Shown: positions 1 through 8,373 of the stretch, one piece after another
Numbering within the stretch: the first letter of the stretch is position 1
How the letters are laid out: each line of letters opens with the position of its first letter
Source: Deltaproteobacteria bacterium
Lineage (GTDB): Bacteria > Desulfobacterota > Syntrophobacteria > Syntrophobacterales > Syntrophobacteraceae
Assembly (NCBI GenBank): GCA_021780695.1
Contig: JAJXYD010000033.1
Coordinates: 62,001-126,000 of the forward strand
Direction: 5' to 3'
Length of the DNA: 64,000 bases
Position numbers and translations under genes: made by a program
The notes under the pieces: generated by a model
What the model was told of the DNA's origin: nothing
Database searches by the model: none
What the model saw: only the letters and a program-made list of their open reading frames with translations

Positions 1-218
1 CGATCAATCCTTTCTGTGCACGCGACTTGGCAACTTTAGGCAATTCCGATCAGCGGGGGCGCGGAGCAACCGAGACGTCCATGAGCAAAGCGGGACCCCG
101 GGTGCGGTTGTGCCGATGGGACCAACAATTCTAACCGCTCCCAAAATAAATGACTATACCTGCCAATCCGAAAAGAAGGTTCTTGCGGTAAAAAACCGCC
201 AGGCTCGATCGAAAAAAA

Positions 219-995
219 TCAGGAAGCCGCCTCGCTGTTGGAACGCAAAAGCTTATCCATTTCCTTATCTCTCAGCTTTAGATCGCCACCGGAAAACAGG
301 TTGAATTCAACCCAGCGATAGGCGAAATTGAGCAGTTCCTCATCATCGTTTTTGATGGCTTTAACGGTTTGCTCATCGATATCGTAGATCTCCAAAAACC
401 TGGTTCCAAACACAAACCTTTTGAAGGCGTCCAGATCGTAACAGGCGCTATAGACCAGCTTGGATTTGCCCGGATCGAGCTTATTGCCGTTTAGAAAATA
501 ATCGTGAAGCGTGATCTTTTTGTACTCTTCATTCATATGATCATATTGAGAAATATTCTGGTTTTTCTTCCACTGTCTTACGGTTGTGGAACTCTTTGAT
601 CTGAATCCATGGCAGGAGAGCTTTTCCTCGATCAAAAATTCAACTTCCTCCGAGGAGGTGGGAAATACCGGAAACATCCTGCACGACCAGGGTCTATCAT
701 TATAAATGGTGCATCCCTCAGGACCGACGAAGGGACAGGTCTTCTCCTGATCCTCTTTCATTTTGAGCACCACATAGGGGATTCCATCATCTCCTAGAAA
801 GGCGAGAGTATAAGTTTTTAGAAACTCATCGGATGGCATCCACAAGCTCTTCCTCATTCGCAAAACGTCGTAGGGCGTCAGGAAAATATTTATGTCACGG
901 CAACATGTGTTAAAGCATGGGAGTGTGCGATCACACGAGAAAGTAAATTCATCGTCCAATCCATATAGAAATTTTTTGTCATTTTGCTCGCTCAT
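219..995 (-). CDS. YkgJ-family cysteine-cluster (zinc/iron-chelating) protein
   Basis: This 258-residue soluble protein has the clustered cysteines of the YkgJ/CxxCxxCC family. C21, C27, C31 and C32 lie near the N-terminus, followed by the typical segment with KTCPF, EGCTIY and RPWSCRMFPV around residues 80-105. Members are thought to bind an Fe-S cluster or zinc; no enzymatic role is established. An upstream TTG at 1013 is in frame, but a GGAGAG ribosome-binding site lies between it and the ATG at 995, so 995 is the start. It lies downstream of aprBA on the same strand, behind a hairpin terminator, so it is probably transcribed separately. Confidence 0.8.
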   Translation of the reverse strand: MSEQNDKKFLYGLDDEFTFSCDRTLPCFNTCCRDINIFLTPYDVLRMRKSLWMPSDEFLKTYTLAFLGDDGIPYVVLKMKEDQEKTCPFVGPEGCTIYNDRPWSCRMFPVFPTSSEEVEFLIEEKLSCHGFRSKSSTTVRQWKKNQNISQYDHMNEEYKKITLHDYFLNGNKLDPGKSKLVYSACYDLDAFKRFVFGTRFLEIYDIDEQTVKAIKNDDEELLNFAYRWVEFNLFSGGDLKLRDKEMDKLLRSNSEAAS

Positions 996-1047
996 AGAAT
1001 ACTCTCCAAACAACCTACGTTATTAATGGTCTTTAAATAAAAGTATT

Positions 1048-1072
1048 GGGGGCGGCCCTTTTGGCCGCCCCC
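1048..1072 (-). terminator. Rho-independent-type terminator of aprBA
   Basis: A perfect 10-bp GC-rich inverted repeat (GGGGGCGGCC and its complement, 5-base loop) sits 31 bp past the aprA stop codon. On the minus strand it is followed by an A/T-rich stretch with short T-runs. Position and shape fit the end of the aprBA transcript. The T-tract is interrupted, so termination efficiency is uncertain. Confidence 0.65.
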
Positions 1073-1102
1073 AGTCATACACTTGCTATACTGCCGACCA
1101 GA

Positions 1103-3019
1103 CTAGACGAGGTTTACGATAGGACGTGTAAGAACGGTCCATTCCTTCGTCGCTTCGTCAAACTTAACGTTTACGAAGTGCTTCTGGCTGTCATCAAGCT
1201 TGAGGTAGTCAAACTTGTAGTAGTAACCAGGCCACCTGGACTCTTTACGAGCCAGTCTCGACCTTGCACAGGCCTGACCTACATAGTACCTGTGTACCGA
1301 TTCCCATGCTCTCATCAGTTCATGGGAATCGTTGGCCGCCAGCTTGTCGATATCTTCGCCAAGCAGACCAAGCTTCCACAAACCGATTTCAAGCAGCTTG
1401 TCGGAGGTTCCGTACAGGGTCTCCCAGCCACCGGCATACTCGCCCATGATCTTCTGGAGTCTGAACAGGAAGTTATGGGGCGAAATGTAGTTGGGGTTGA
1501 CATCCGGAGAGGTGGTGAAATCCTTATTCGTGTCATACACTTCATAAGGCTTGAAGATGATGTCCTTGTACTTGGCGATCGTCGCATCGGAAATGCTCGG
1601 GGTGTAAGCCTTTTCGTCCTTGGCGAACTTTACAACGGACTTTCCGGCGATTCTACCCTGAACGTGCGAGCCGCTCGAAAACTTGTGAGCGCAAGCGCCA
1701 ACACCGCAACCGGCCGTGAAAAGACCCTTTACCGTGGTCATCAGGTTGTACTGCGCGGGGAAGGAATCCTTGTATTCGGCAGGCATGATGTCTGCGGCAC
1801 CGGCAACCCAGGAACCGCAGGAGCAGGCGTGCGAACCGATGAAAACCGAGTCGGACAGCTGGAGCTCCATGGGCTTCTCGAGCGGATCGATATTGTGAGC
1901 GGCCCAGTTGGTCGCCCCGGCGATGGTCATATCGAGGAAATCTTCCCAAGCTTCAGATTCGTAGTTCTTGATCTTCTTCTTGAGTTCCTTGGGATCGGTT
2001 ATTTCCTTCTTCAGTCTCTCCACGACCGCTTCCGTGTGCATAATGAAGGGGAGCTTGCCTTCCTTCTGGCACAGAATCATTTCGTAGTTACGAATAGGGG
2101 TCGGGCAGGGCTTTGCATTGGAGTAAGGAGCCCATTTGGCCAACTCTTCGGGATAGGCGCCGATGTAGGGTCCGCCTTCGCCATTGGTGGCCGGGGTCTT
2201 GAAAAGCAAAAAGAAGGTGCCGACAGGACCGTAGGAATCCTTAAAACGCGGCGGAACGAAGGTGTTGTCCATCTGGGTCAGCTCGCCGCCGGCCTGAAGA
2301 ACCAGGGCGTAAACGGAGCCGGAAACAAATGGAGGCATCCAGGAACGTCCGAAGGCTTCACCCTGGGACCTGGGCCTGAAAACGTGAACCGCGCCGCCCA
2401 TCAGAGCGAGGGTAGCCTTGGCCTTGAACACGTAGAACTTGTCTTCGCGCACGCTGAAACCAACAGCACCGGCAACCCGGTTGGGGTCTTTATCGTCTTT
2501 TAGCAGGTGCGTGATCATGATCCTTTCCATCAGCTGCCCCTTGTCGCCAAGAGAAGCCAGAGCCGACTTTGCAGCTTCCGCTACCAGGATCTTGTAGGAC
2601 TCACCAGCGATCATGACCTGCCATTCGCCGGACTTTACATAATTTCCGGACTCATCTTTCCAAATAGGTAGACCCCATTTGTCGAAATGTTTAACAGAGG
2701 AGTCGACGTGACGGGCTACGTCATAGACAAGGTCCTGGCGAGCCATACCGCACTGGTCGTTGGTGACATACTCTGCAAACCTTTCGGGCTTGCGGGGATT
2801 CTGGGTTACTTTGCCGTCCAAACCCATATAGGTATTGATGGCCGAAAGACCCATCGCTACAGGACCGCTACGATCGATTGCAGCCTTATCAACAAGAGTC
2901 ACTTTCAAGCCCAGCGGCTTCGCCCAATATGCAGCCTCGACTGCTGCGCCACAGCCGGACATACCACCACCAAGGATCAACACGTCAGTTTCGACAACCT
3001 CTGTAGCGAAATCTCTCAT
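1103..3019 (-). CDS. aprA: Adenylylsulfate (APS) reductase, alpha subunit
   Basis: AprA is the FAD-containing catalytic subunit that reduces adenosine 5'-phosphosulfate to sulfite and AMP in the cytoplasm, the second step of dissimilatory sulfate reduction (it also runs in reverse in sulfur oxidizers). The 638-residue protein starts with an FAD-binding Rossmann motif (DVLILGGGMSGCGAA, about residues 12-26) followed by the Apr-specific RSGPVAMGLSAINTY region, and it is full length for the family. A clear AAGGAG ribosome-binding site precedes the ATG. It follows aprB by 12 bp. Neither sat nor qmoABC is adjacent. Confidence 0.97.
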   Translation of the reverse strand: MRDFATEVVETDVLILGGGMSGCGAAVEAAYWAKPLGLKVTLVDKAAIDRSGPVAMGLSAINTYMGLDGKVTQNPRKPERFAEYVTNDQCGMARQDLVYDVARHVDSSVKHFDKWGLPIWKDESGNYVKSGEWQVMIAGESYKILVAEAAKSALASLGDKGQLMERIMITHLLKDDKDPNRVAGAVGFSVREDKFYVFKAKATLALMGGAVHVFRPRSQGEAFGRSWMPPFVSGSVYALVLQAGGELTQMDNTFVPPRFKDSYGPVGTFFLLFKTPATNGEGGPYIGAYPEELAKWAPYSNAKPCPTPIRNYEMILCQKEGKLPFIMHTEAVVERLKKEITDPKELKKKIKNYESEAWEDFLDMTIAGATNWAAHNIDPLEKPMELQLSDSVFIGSHACSCGSWVAGAADIMPAEYKDSFPAQYNLMTTVKGLFTAGCGVGACAHKFSSGSHVQGRIAGKSVVKFAKDEKAYTPSISDATIAKYKDIIFKPYEVYDTNKDFTTSPDVNPNYISPHNFLFRLQKIMGEYAGGWETLYGTSDKLLEIGLWKLGLLGEDIDKLAANDSHELMRAWESVHRYYVGQACARSRLARKESRWPGYYYKFDYLKLDDSQKHFVNVKFDEATKEWTVLTRPIVNLV

Positions 3020-3031
3020 TTTTAAATCTCC

Positions 3032-3478
3032 TTATTTCTTGATTGTCAGGAGTTCTGTCATACCCATGATGCTGGGTTCACCAAGGAGGAACTGATTATC
3101 CAAATCTGCCGGATTTGCCTCGGCGAAACCATCAAAGGGCTTGATAGAACCCTCTGGCGTCGTCCTGGTGGCATACTTGAATCTTTTGATCCTGCCGTCC
3201 CTGAACTTGATGGTCCACATGATATCCTGGCTGCCACGGAGCGGAGTCGAAGCGGCGCCAAGAGGCATGAAGTCCGCATAGCCTCTTACGTCCATCGCCT
3301 GCTGCGGACAGATTTTTACGCAGCAATAGCACTCCCAGCAGTAATTGGGCTCGCGGTTGTAGCCCTTCATCCTGTTTTTGTCCAGCGCCATCAGGTCGTT
3401 GGGGCATATATACATGCAAGCGGTCTTATCCTGCCCCTTGCAGCCGTCACACTTCTCAGTCATTACATAACTTGGCAT
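3032..3478 (-). CDS. aprB: Adenylylsulfate (APS) reductase, beta subunit
   Basis: AprB is the iron-sulfur subunit that passes electrons to the FAD of AprA. Two ferredoxin-type [4Fe-4S] motifs are visible: C10, C13, C21, C25 with an insertion between the second and third cysteine, and C47, C50, C53, C57. The C-terminal half (about residues 70-148) matches the tail that wraps around AprA in known structures. The length of 148 residues is usual. The start has a near-perfect AGGAGGT ribosome-binding site. It is the first gene of aprBA. Confidence 0.97.
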   Translation of the reverse strand: MPSYVMTEKCDGCKGQDKTACMYICPNDLMALDKNRMKGYNREPNYCWECYCCVKICPQQAMDVRGYADFMPLGAASTPLRGSQDIMWTIKFRDGRIKRFKYATRTTPEGSIKPFDGFAEANPADLDNQFLLGEPSIMGMTELLTIKK

Positions 3479-3985
3479 GATTTACCTCCTAAAGGTTAGT
3501 CGAATGAACTGCCTGACCAACAAAAAAACCAGGTTGAACGCGAACTCCCACACCTCCTTCCTCGTTTGTCTGCCGGTTGGGGACGGGCAAACAACCTCAC
3601 TATTTTCACTGTACCGCCAATAATGTGAATCGGAGATATACATTGAAGATTTTTTAGCTGAGGGGCATTTCGTGACCTCTTGCGGCTAATGTGCAGCTTG
3701 TTCTGACAATGAGATCCAGCTTGAGATTCCAACCTTACCTGCCGCACCGGAAAGGGTTGTCAGGCCCCAACCCCGGTTCTGATTCCGCTTCAACTGCCTG
3801 CCGGTCAAAGGGTTTGTGCGAATAGTTACATCCGCCTAATTATCCGATGATGCTGGCGCTGTCAAGAAAATTCTGAGATACTGGCCCCGCGAAAAGGCCC
3901 TTTAGACGTGGCCGATAATCTTTTCAGGCAAGGCAGTTTGTGCCCTGCCCTCCCACCCCCCAGGACCTGGCTGGAGAGGAAAATT
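3479..3985. other. Divergent intergenic region between aprBA and the K+ channel gene
   Basis: This 507-bp gap separates the divergently transcribed aprB and potassium channel genes. It contains the minus-strand promoter described at 3837-3865. I find no small gene with a convincing start. The stretch 3479-3830 would be the transcribed leader of aprBA if that promoter is the main one. Confidence 0.5.
3837..3865 (-). promoter_or_regulatory. Sigma-70-type promoter, likely for aprBA
   Basis: Read on the minus strand, a perfect TTGACA (-35, plus-strand 3860-3865) is followed 17 bp later by TAATTA (-10; or ATAATT at 16 bp). It points at aprB with no gene between. The predicted 5' leader is about 350 nt. 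Experimental start-site data are not available. Confidence 0.5.
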
Positions 3986-5044
3986 GTGAAAAAGATCCCG
4001 ATAAAAAAATTTTGGAATTCGGTGATCGGCCAAAGAATCGCCGTCATCATTGCGATCTCGATCGCCTTGGTCTGCTTCGGTACGGCCGGGTATATGCTGC
4101 TCCAACACTACACCTTCATCGAAGCCCTCTACATGACCATTATCACCCTTTCCACCGTGGGATTTTCCGAAGTCCACCCCCTGGACTCCGAAGGCATGAT
4201 CTTCACCATCGTTTTGATTCTTATGGGAGTCGGATTTGCCGGTTTTGCCCTGGCTTATTTTAGCCAGATTATGCTGGATGCCGAAATTCTCGATGCGTAC
4301 CGGAGGCGTAAATTGATTAGAAAACTCGATCGAATGGAAAACCACTACATAGTTTGCGGCTACGGAAGAATGGGAGAAATCATTGCCGACCGGCTCCACG
4401 CTCAAAAGGTCCCGGTAGTGATAATAGAATCCGATGAACCCACCCTGGCGAGGATAAGGGAAAAAAATCTCGTCCATCTCTCCGGAGATGCGAAGGAGGA
4501 AGAAAATCTGATCGCCGCGGGGGTTGCCCGCGCAAAAGGTCTGGTATCGGTTGTCGCCAAGGATTCGGAAAACGTCTTCATAGTTCTCACTGCGCGCGAT
4601 CTCAATAAAGAACTGCAAATCTTTGCGCGCGCAAGCTCCCCGGGGACGGAAAAAAGACTCCTAAAAGCCGGGGCAAACCGCGTGGTATCTCCTTACGCCT
4701 TCGGAGCGACCCGAATAGCCCTAAATATCCTGAGACCCACGGTGACCGATTTTCTCGAACTCGCTCTTTCCGGGGAAGGCATGGGACTGAGCATGGAGGA
4801 GATGACCATTCCGGCCCATTCCAAACTGGTCGGCAGCGACCTCGCGGCCTCCGGCATTCGAAACAACTATAACCTTATTATAGTGGCCATAAAGAGAGCC
4901 GAGGGAACCATGGTTTTTAACCCCCTGCCGGGAGAAAAATTCCATGCCGGCGATACACTGGTTGCAATCGGGGCGGTGGAAAGCCTCGCGCGCTTCGGCA
5001 GTGAAATTTTGTGCGAAAATTACCAGCTTTTCACACCGGGCTGA
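3986..5044 (+). CDS. Potassium channel with cytoplasmic TrkA-N/TrkA-C (RCK) domains
   Basis: The protein has a two-helix channel module: a first membrane helix at about residues 15-37, a pore loop carrying the selectivity filter TVGF (57-60), and a second helix at about 70-92. A NAD-binding RCK (TrkA-N) domain begins with IVCGYGRMGEIIA, and a TrkA-C domain ends the protein. This is the MthK-like plan of ligand-gated K+ channels in the inner membrane. The reading frame is open from 3908, but a GGAGAGGA ribosome-binding site five bases before GTG 3986 favours that start (352 residues). The substitution of F for Y in the filter (GF rather than GYG) is common in bacterial members. Confidence 0.87.
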   Translation: MKKIPIKKFWNSVIGQRIAVIIAISIALVCFGTAGYMLLQHYTFIEALYMTIITLSTVGFSEVHPLDSEGMIFTIVLILMGVGFAGFALAYFSQIMLDAEILDAYRRRKLIRKLDRMENHYIVCGYGRMGEIIADRLHAQKVPVVIIESDEPTLARIREKNLVHLSGDAKEEENLIAAGVARAKGLVSVVAKDSENVFIVLTARDLNKELQIFARASSPGTEKRLLKAGANRVVSPYAFGATRIALNILRPTVTDFLELALSGEGMGLSMEEMTIPAHSKLVGSDLAASGIRNNYNLIIVAIKRAEGTMVFNPLPGEKFHAGDTLVAIGAVESLARFGSEILCENYQLFTPG

Positions 5045-5076
5045 GAGCAAGCCTGCCCCATCGGCCCGGCCCCAAT

Positions 5077-5106
5077 TTGACAAAACGAGCCGCCTGATTT
5101 TATACT
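5077..5106 (+). promoter_or_regulatory. Sigma-70 promoter for the crotonase/acyl-CoA dehydrogenase pair
   Basis: A perfect TTGACA at 5077-5082 is separated by 18 bp from TATACT at 5101-5106. The first downstream gene starts at 5210, which would give a leader of about 95 nt. Near-consensus spacing and sequence make this one of the best promoters in the window. Confidence 0.65.
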
Positions 5107-5209
5107 GTGAAAGTTTTCTGATACTTGACTGCAAATTCGGCGCTTTCCAGCTCCTCGAGCCAGGCCGTTACGGCCTTGAAACGCATTCAATCCGGAGGAA
5201 AATTCATCC

Positions 5210-6001
5210 ATGAGCTATGAAAACATTCTCTTTGAAGTTCAAGAAGGCGTAGGGGTCCTTACCTTCAACCGGCCCAAGGTGATGAACGCACTAAATCCAG
5301 CCACCCTGGAGGAAATTTCCGATGCCCTGGGGCACGCCGCACGCCGGGAGGATATAAGGGTAGTCGTTCTGACCGGGGCGGGCGAAAAGGCATTCGTTGC
5401 CGGTGCGGACATAACCGAGTTTCTGAATTTCACCACCCTGGGAGCCCGTTTTTTTGCCCAAAGGGGCCAGGAGGTTTTTTTCCAAATCGAGCAACTTCCC
5501 AAACCCGTTATCGCCTGCGTTAACGGGTTTGCTCTTGGAGGGGGTTGCGAAATAGCCATGTCTTGCGACTTTATCTATGCCTCCGACAGGGCAAGGTTCG
5601 GACAGCCGGAAATCAATCTTGGGATTATCCCGGGCTTTGGCGGCACACAGAGGCTCTCGCGCCTGATAGGCCGCGCCAGGGCAAAGGAAATATGCATGAG
5701 CGGGGAAATGCTCGACGCCCACCAGGCCAAAGACCTTGGCCTGGTGGCAAGGATTTTCCCCTCCGACCAGCTTTTGGCCGAAACCATGAAGATGGCCCGC
5801 ACGCTTTCCGCAAAACCCGCGGCCGCCCTTGCATCCATAAAGAAAGTGGTCGACTGCGGAGCCGACATCGATCTTAGAAGCGGTTGCACTCTGGAGGCCG
5901 AAGCCTTTGGAGCCTGTTTTGGCGGCGAGGACATGCGCGAGGGAGTTTCGGCTTTCCTGGAAAAGCGAAAACCCAATTTTAAGGGAAGCCTGACAAGATA
6001 A
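5210..6001 (+). CDS. Enoyl-CoA hydratase/isomerase (crotonase) family protein
   Basis: This 263-residue cytoplasmic protein has the full crotonase fold. Oxyanion-hole segments appear at AFVAGADITEF (about 61-71) and ALGGGCEIAMSCDF (about 109-122). The catalytic Glu position is seen in FGQPEINLGIIPGFGGTQRL, where both glutamates of a typical hydratase region are present or conservatively placed. It would hydrate a short-chain enoyl-CoA such as crotonyl-CoA. It is followed 14 bp later by an acyl-CoA dehydrogenase, so the pair forms a beta-oxidation or butyrate-metabolism operon. The GGAGG site before ATG 5210 fixes the start. Confidence 0.93.
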   Translation: MSYENILFEVQEGVGVLTFNRPKVMNALNPATLEEISDALGHAARREDIRVVVLTGAGEKAFVAGADITEFLNFTTLGARFFAQRGQEVFFQIEQLPKPVIACVNGFALGGGCEIAMSCDFIYASDRARFGQPEINLGIIPGFGGTQRLSRLIGRARAKEICMSGEMLDAHQAKDLGLVARIFPSDQLLAETMKMARTLSAKPAAALASIKKVVDCGADIDLRSGCTLEAEAFGACFGGEDMREGVSAFLEKRKPNFKGSLTR

Positions 6002-6015
6002 CAGGAGATCAAAAG

Positions 6016-7164
6016 ATGAATTTCGAACTTACCGAAGAACAGAAAATGATCCAGGACATGGCCCGCAAGTTCGCCGAACGCGAAATCCGCCCCATTGCCG
6101 CCCAACTGGACAAAAACCACACCCACCCGGCCGAAATTTGCGCAAAAATGGGAGAGCTTGGCCTCATGGGGGTCACAATCCCCGAAGAATACGGCGGAGC
6201 CGGAATGGACTACATCTGCTACGCCCTGGGCGTGATTGAAATATCGAAAGCATGCGCCTCCTGCGGCGTCATCATGAGCGTTTGCAACAGCCTCTACAAT
6301 TTCCCGGTCTACGCCTACGGCACCGAGGAGCAGAAGCAAAAATTCCTGCGCCCCGTGGCAAGCGGGGAGGCCCTTGGCTGCTATGGGCTAACCGAGGCCG
6401 GAGCGGGATCGGATCCGGCCAAAATGCTCACCACCGCGGTTAAAGATGGCGACGAATGGGTAATAAACGGCACAAAGCGCTTTATCACCAACGGAAACGT
6501 GGCCAACTACTGCGTTCTTGCCGCTGTTACCGACAGGGCCGCCGGGTACAAGGGCATTAGTTCCTTTATAGTAGACCTGCAAAACACCCCCGGCTTCCAC
6601 GTGGGCAAGGTCGAAGAAAAGCTTGGAATAAGCGCCTCGGGAACCGCTGAACTTGTTTTCGAAGACGCCCGCGTTCCGGCCCAAAACCTGCTCGGCAAAA
6701 CCGGTGAGGGCTTTAAGCAGATGCTTACCACCCTCGATGGCGGCCGCATAGGCATCGCTTCCCAGGCCATCGGTATCGGACGCGCCACCCTGGAAGAGTC
6801 GGTTGAGTACAGCAAAACGAGGGAGCAATTCAACCAGCCCATCTCCAATTTTCAAGCCATACAGTGGAAGCTTGCCGATATGGCCACCCAGCTCGACGCG
6901 GCCGAACTGCTGGTGCTTCGAGCCGCATGGCATGAAAGCAAAAAGAAGCCCTACGAGAAGGAATCGGCCATGGCCAAGCTCATGGCCTCCGACACCGCGA
7001 TGTGGGCAGCCGTCGAAGGCGTGCAGATTCTTGGAGGCTACGGCTACTGCAAGGAATACCCGATGGAAAGACACATGCGCGATGCGAAAATTACCCAGAT
7101 CTATGAGGGCACAAACGAAATCATGCGCCTCGTAATCGCCCGAAATATCCTCAAAGGCAAATAA
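6016..7164 (+). CDS. Acyl-CoA dehydrogenase (short-chain/butyryl-CoA type)
   Basis: The 382-residue flavoprotein oxidizes an acyl-CoA to a 2-enoyl-CoA and passes electrons to ETF. The ACAD signatures are GCYGLTEAGAGSDPAKM (FAD/substrate region, about 123-139), a central beta domain with WVINGTKRFITN, and the C-terminal helical part ending in QIYEGTNEIMRLVIARNIL, whose E of YEGT is the expected catalytic base in short-chain enzymes. The length and overall pattern match butyryl-CoA dehydrogenase. It is cotranscribed with the upstream crotonase. No etfAB is present nearby. Confidence 0.95.
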   Translation: MNFELTEEQKMIQDMARKFAEREIRPIAAQLDKNHTHPAEICAKMGELGLMGVTIPEEYGGAGMDYICYALGVIEISKACASCGVIMSVCNSLYNFPVYAYGTEEQKQKFLRPVASGEALGCYGLTEAGAGSDPAKMLTTAVKDGDEWVINGTKRFITNGNVANYCVLAAVTDRAAGYKGISSFIVDLQNTPGFHVGKVEEKLGISASGTAELVFEDARVPAQNLLGKTGEGFKQMLTTLDGGRIGIASQAIGIGRATLEESVEYSKTREQFNQPISNFQAIQWKLADMATQLDAAELLVLRAAWHESKKKPYEKESAMAKLMASDTAMWAAVEGVQILGGYGYCKEYPMERHMRDAKITQIYEGTNEIMRLVIARNILKGK

Positions 7165-7214
7165 GACGCCCCCCCCCTGCGCAACGGGTGGGCTAAAACC
7201 GGAGAAAACCATGC

Positions 7215-7242
7215 GGTGGGCGCGCTAAATCGTGCGCCCACC
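7215..7242. repeat. Inverted repeat after the acyl-CoA dehydrogenase gene
   Basis: An 11-bp GC-rich stem (GGTGGGCGCGC, one mismatch in the partner arm) with a 6-base loop lies between the convergent acyl-CoA dehydrogenase and methyltransferase genes. There is no T-tract on either side, so it may be a factor-assisted stop or transcript-stabilizing hairpin rather than a classical terminator. Confidence 0.35.
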
Positions 7243-7335
7243 CTCCTCACAAGATTCCTTTTCCCACTGGTACTTTGGACGGGAACAAAAAACCCCGGGC
7301 AGAACTTTTTTCCTCTTCCATGCGCCCGGCAATCC

Positions 7336-7971
7336 TCACCCTCTCTTGCGGCACGTTATAAGAAATATGCTGAAGCTCTTCACCGCGCCCCCCGCAACGG
7401 GCCTTTCCACAATGGCCGCCGTCTTGTCCCTCACCTCGCAAAAACCGGCGTCCATCAACATTTTTCCTACCATTTTCCGCTCAAACCCATTGTGGAACAC
7501 AGTCGGATTTTCCCCGTGAAATTTGCCTTCCTCCGGATCCAGGTCGGCAAGACACACGTGGCCCCCGGGAGCCGTAACCCGATGGAACTGCTCGAAAAGA
7601 GAACCGATTTCTTTTACGTGATGAAGCGTCATGCTGCTGAAAACCGCACCGTAGCAACCCTCAATCCTCCCGCCAACCGAGGGGTCAACCAGCTGTGTCT
7701 TAATATTGGTTAGGCCCCCCTCTTTGATCTTGGCCTCAAGCATCCCCAGCATTCCAAGCGAACCGTCGACCCCGGTTATCGAGCGCACAAGGGGGCTTAC
7801 CTTTACGGTCAAAAGACCCGTTCCACAGCCAAACTCGAGCACATCCATATCGGGGGCGAAAATCTTTTCCCCGATTATAGCCCCGGCGATATCGTTTGCC
7901 AGCTTCACACGGACCGGGTTATCGTCCCAGGTTCGGGCCTTTTTATCGAAATCAAACTTTTCCTCAGCCAT
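7336..7971 (-). CDS. Class I SAM-dependent methyltransferase
   Basis: The 211-residue protein has a class I methyltransferase fold with SAM motif I VLEFGCGTGLLT at about residues 44-55, an acidic residue ending strand 2 (GVDGS, about 68-72), and the Methyltransf_11/12 style ALHHV-like segment (SMTLHHVKE). The N-terminus FDFDKKARTWDDNP resembles the KaxxWD motif common to UbiE/COQ5-like enzymes of unknown target. It is a single gene convergent with the acyl-CoA dehydrogenase. The substrate cannot be told from sequence. Confidence 0.85.
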   Translation of the reverse strand: MAEEKFDFDKKARTWDDNPVRVKLANDIAGAIIGEKIFAPDMDVLEFGCGTGLLTVKVSPLVRSITGVDGSLGMLGMLEAKIKEGGLTNIKTQLVDPSVGGRIEGCYGAVFSSMTLHHVKEIGSLFEQFHRVTAPGGHVCLADLDPEEGKFHGENPTVFHNGFERKMVGKMLMDAGFCEVRDKTAAIVERPVAGGAVKSFSIFLITCRKRG

Positions 7972-8107
7972 TTTGGCTCCTTGCTGCTATGATTTCATTC
8001 TTTTTTATTCGCACCATTTGAGTTGCATCGGTATCTAGTGGTAAAAGCACACTGTTGGGCTTGCAATAAGCGGCGCCAACAATATTTTTTAAGGGAAGGA
8101 CATTGAG

Positions 8108-8365
8108 ATGCAGGCCCATAAGCACTCCTTTATCGAAGAATACGACGGCATGGTGGCATTCGGACTTTCACGGGAAGTCGACGAAAAGTCGCTTATGTAC
8201 TATCTGCAAAAATTTTCCGACGACGACCTCTTAAAGGTCCTTGTCCCACGGATGAGCGATGATGAAATAAACCGGCTTTTTGACGCCGTGTCGCAAATAA
8301 TGCGAAATCATCTAAACGATACAGAGTATCACAAGCTGTTTTTAAAGGAAGAACACGACCACTGA
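8108..8365 (+). CDS. Small hypothetical cytoplasmic protein
   Basis: This 85-residue acidic protein has no membrane segment or signal and is predicted mostly helical. A GGAAGG ribosome-binding site stands before ATG 8108. The sequence has an ordered look (SLMYYLQKFSDDDLLKVLVPRMSDDEINRLFDAVSQIM) with no cysteine and a C-terminal EEHDH. I do not recognise a family. It is convergent with the cobD-like gene, leaving only 8 bp between the stops. Confidence 0.65.
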   Translation: MQAHKHSFIEEYDGMVAFGLSREVDEKSLMYYLQKFSDDDLLKVLVPRMSDDEINRLFDAVSQIMRNHLNDTEYHKLFLKEEHDH

Positions 8366-8373
8366 GCCCGGTC

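Noticed and set aside
1046..2503. Long open frame of 485 codons on the plus strand
   Set aside because: It lies exactly antisense to aprA, has no recognisable domain and is a codon-bias shadow.
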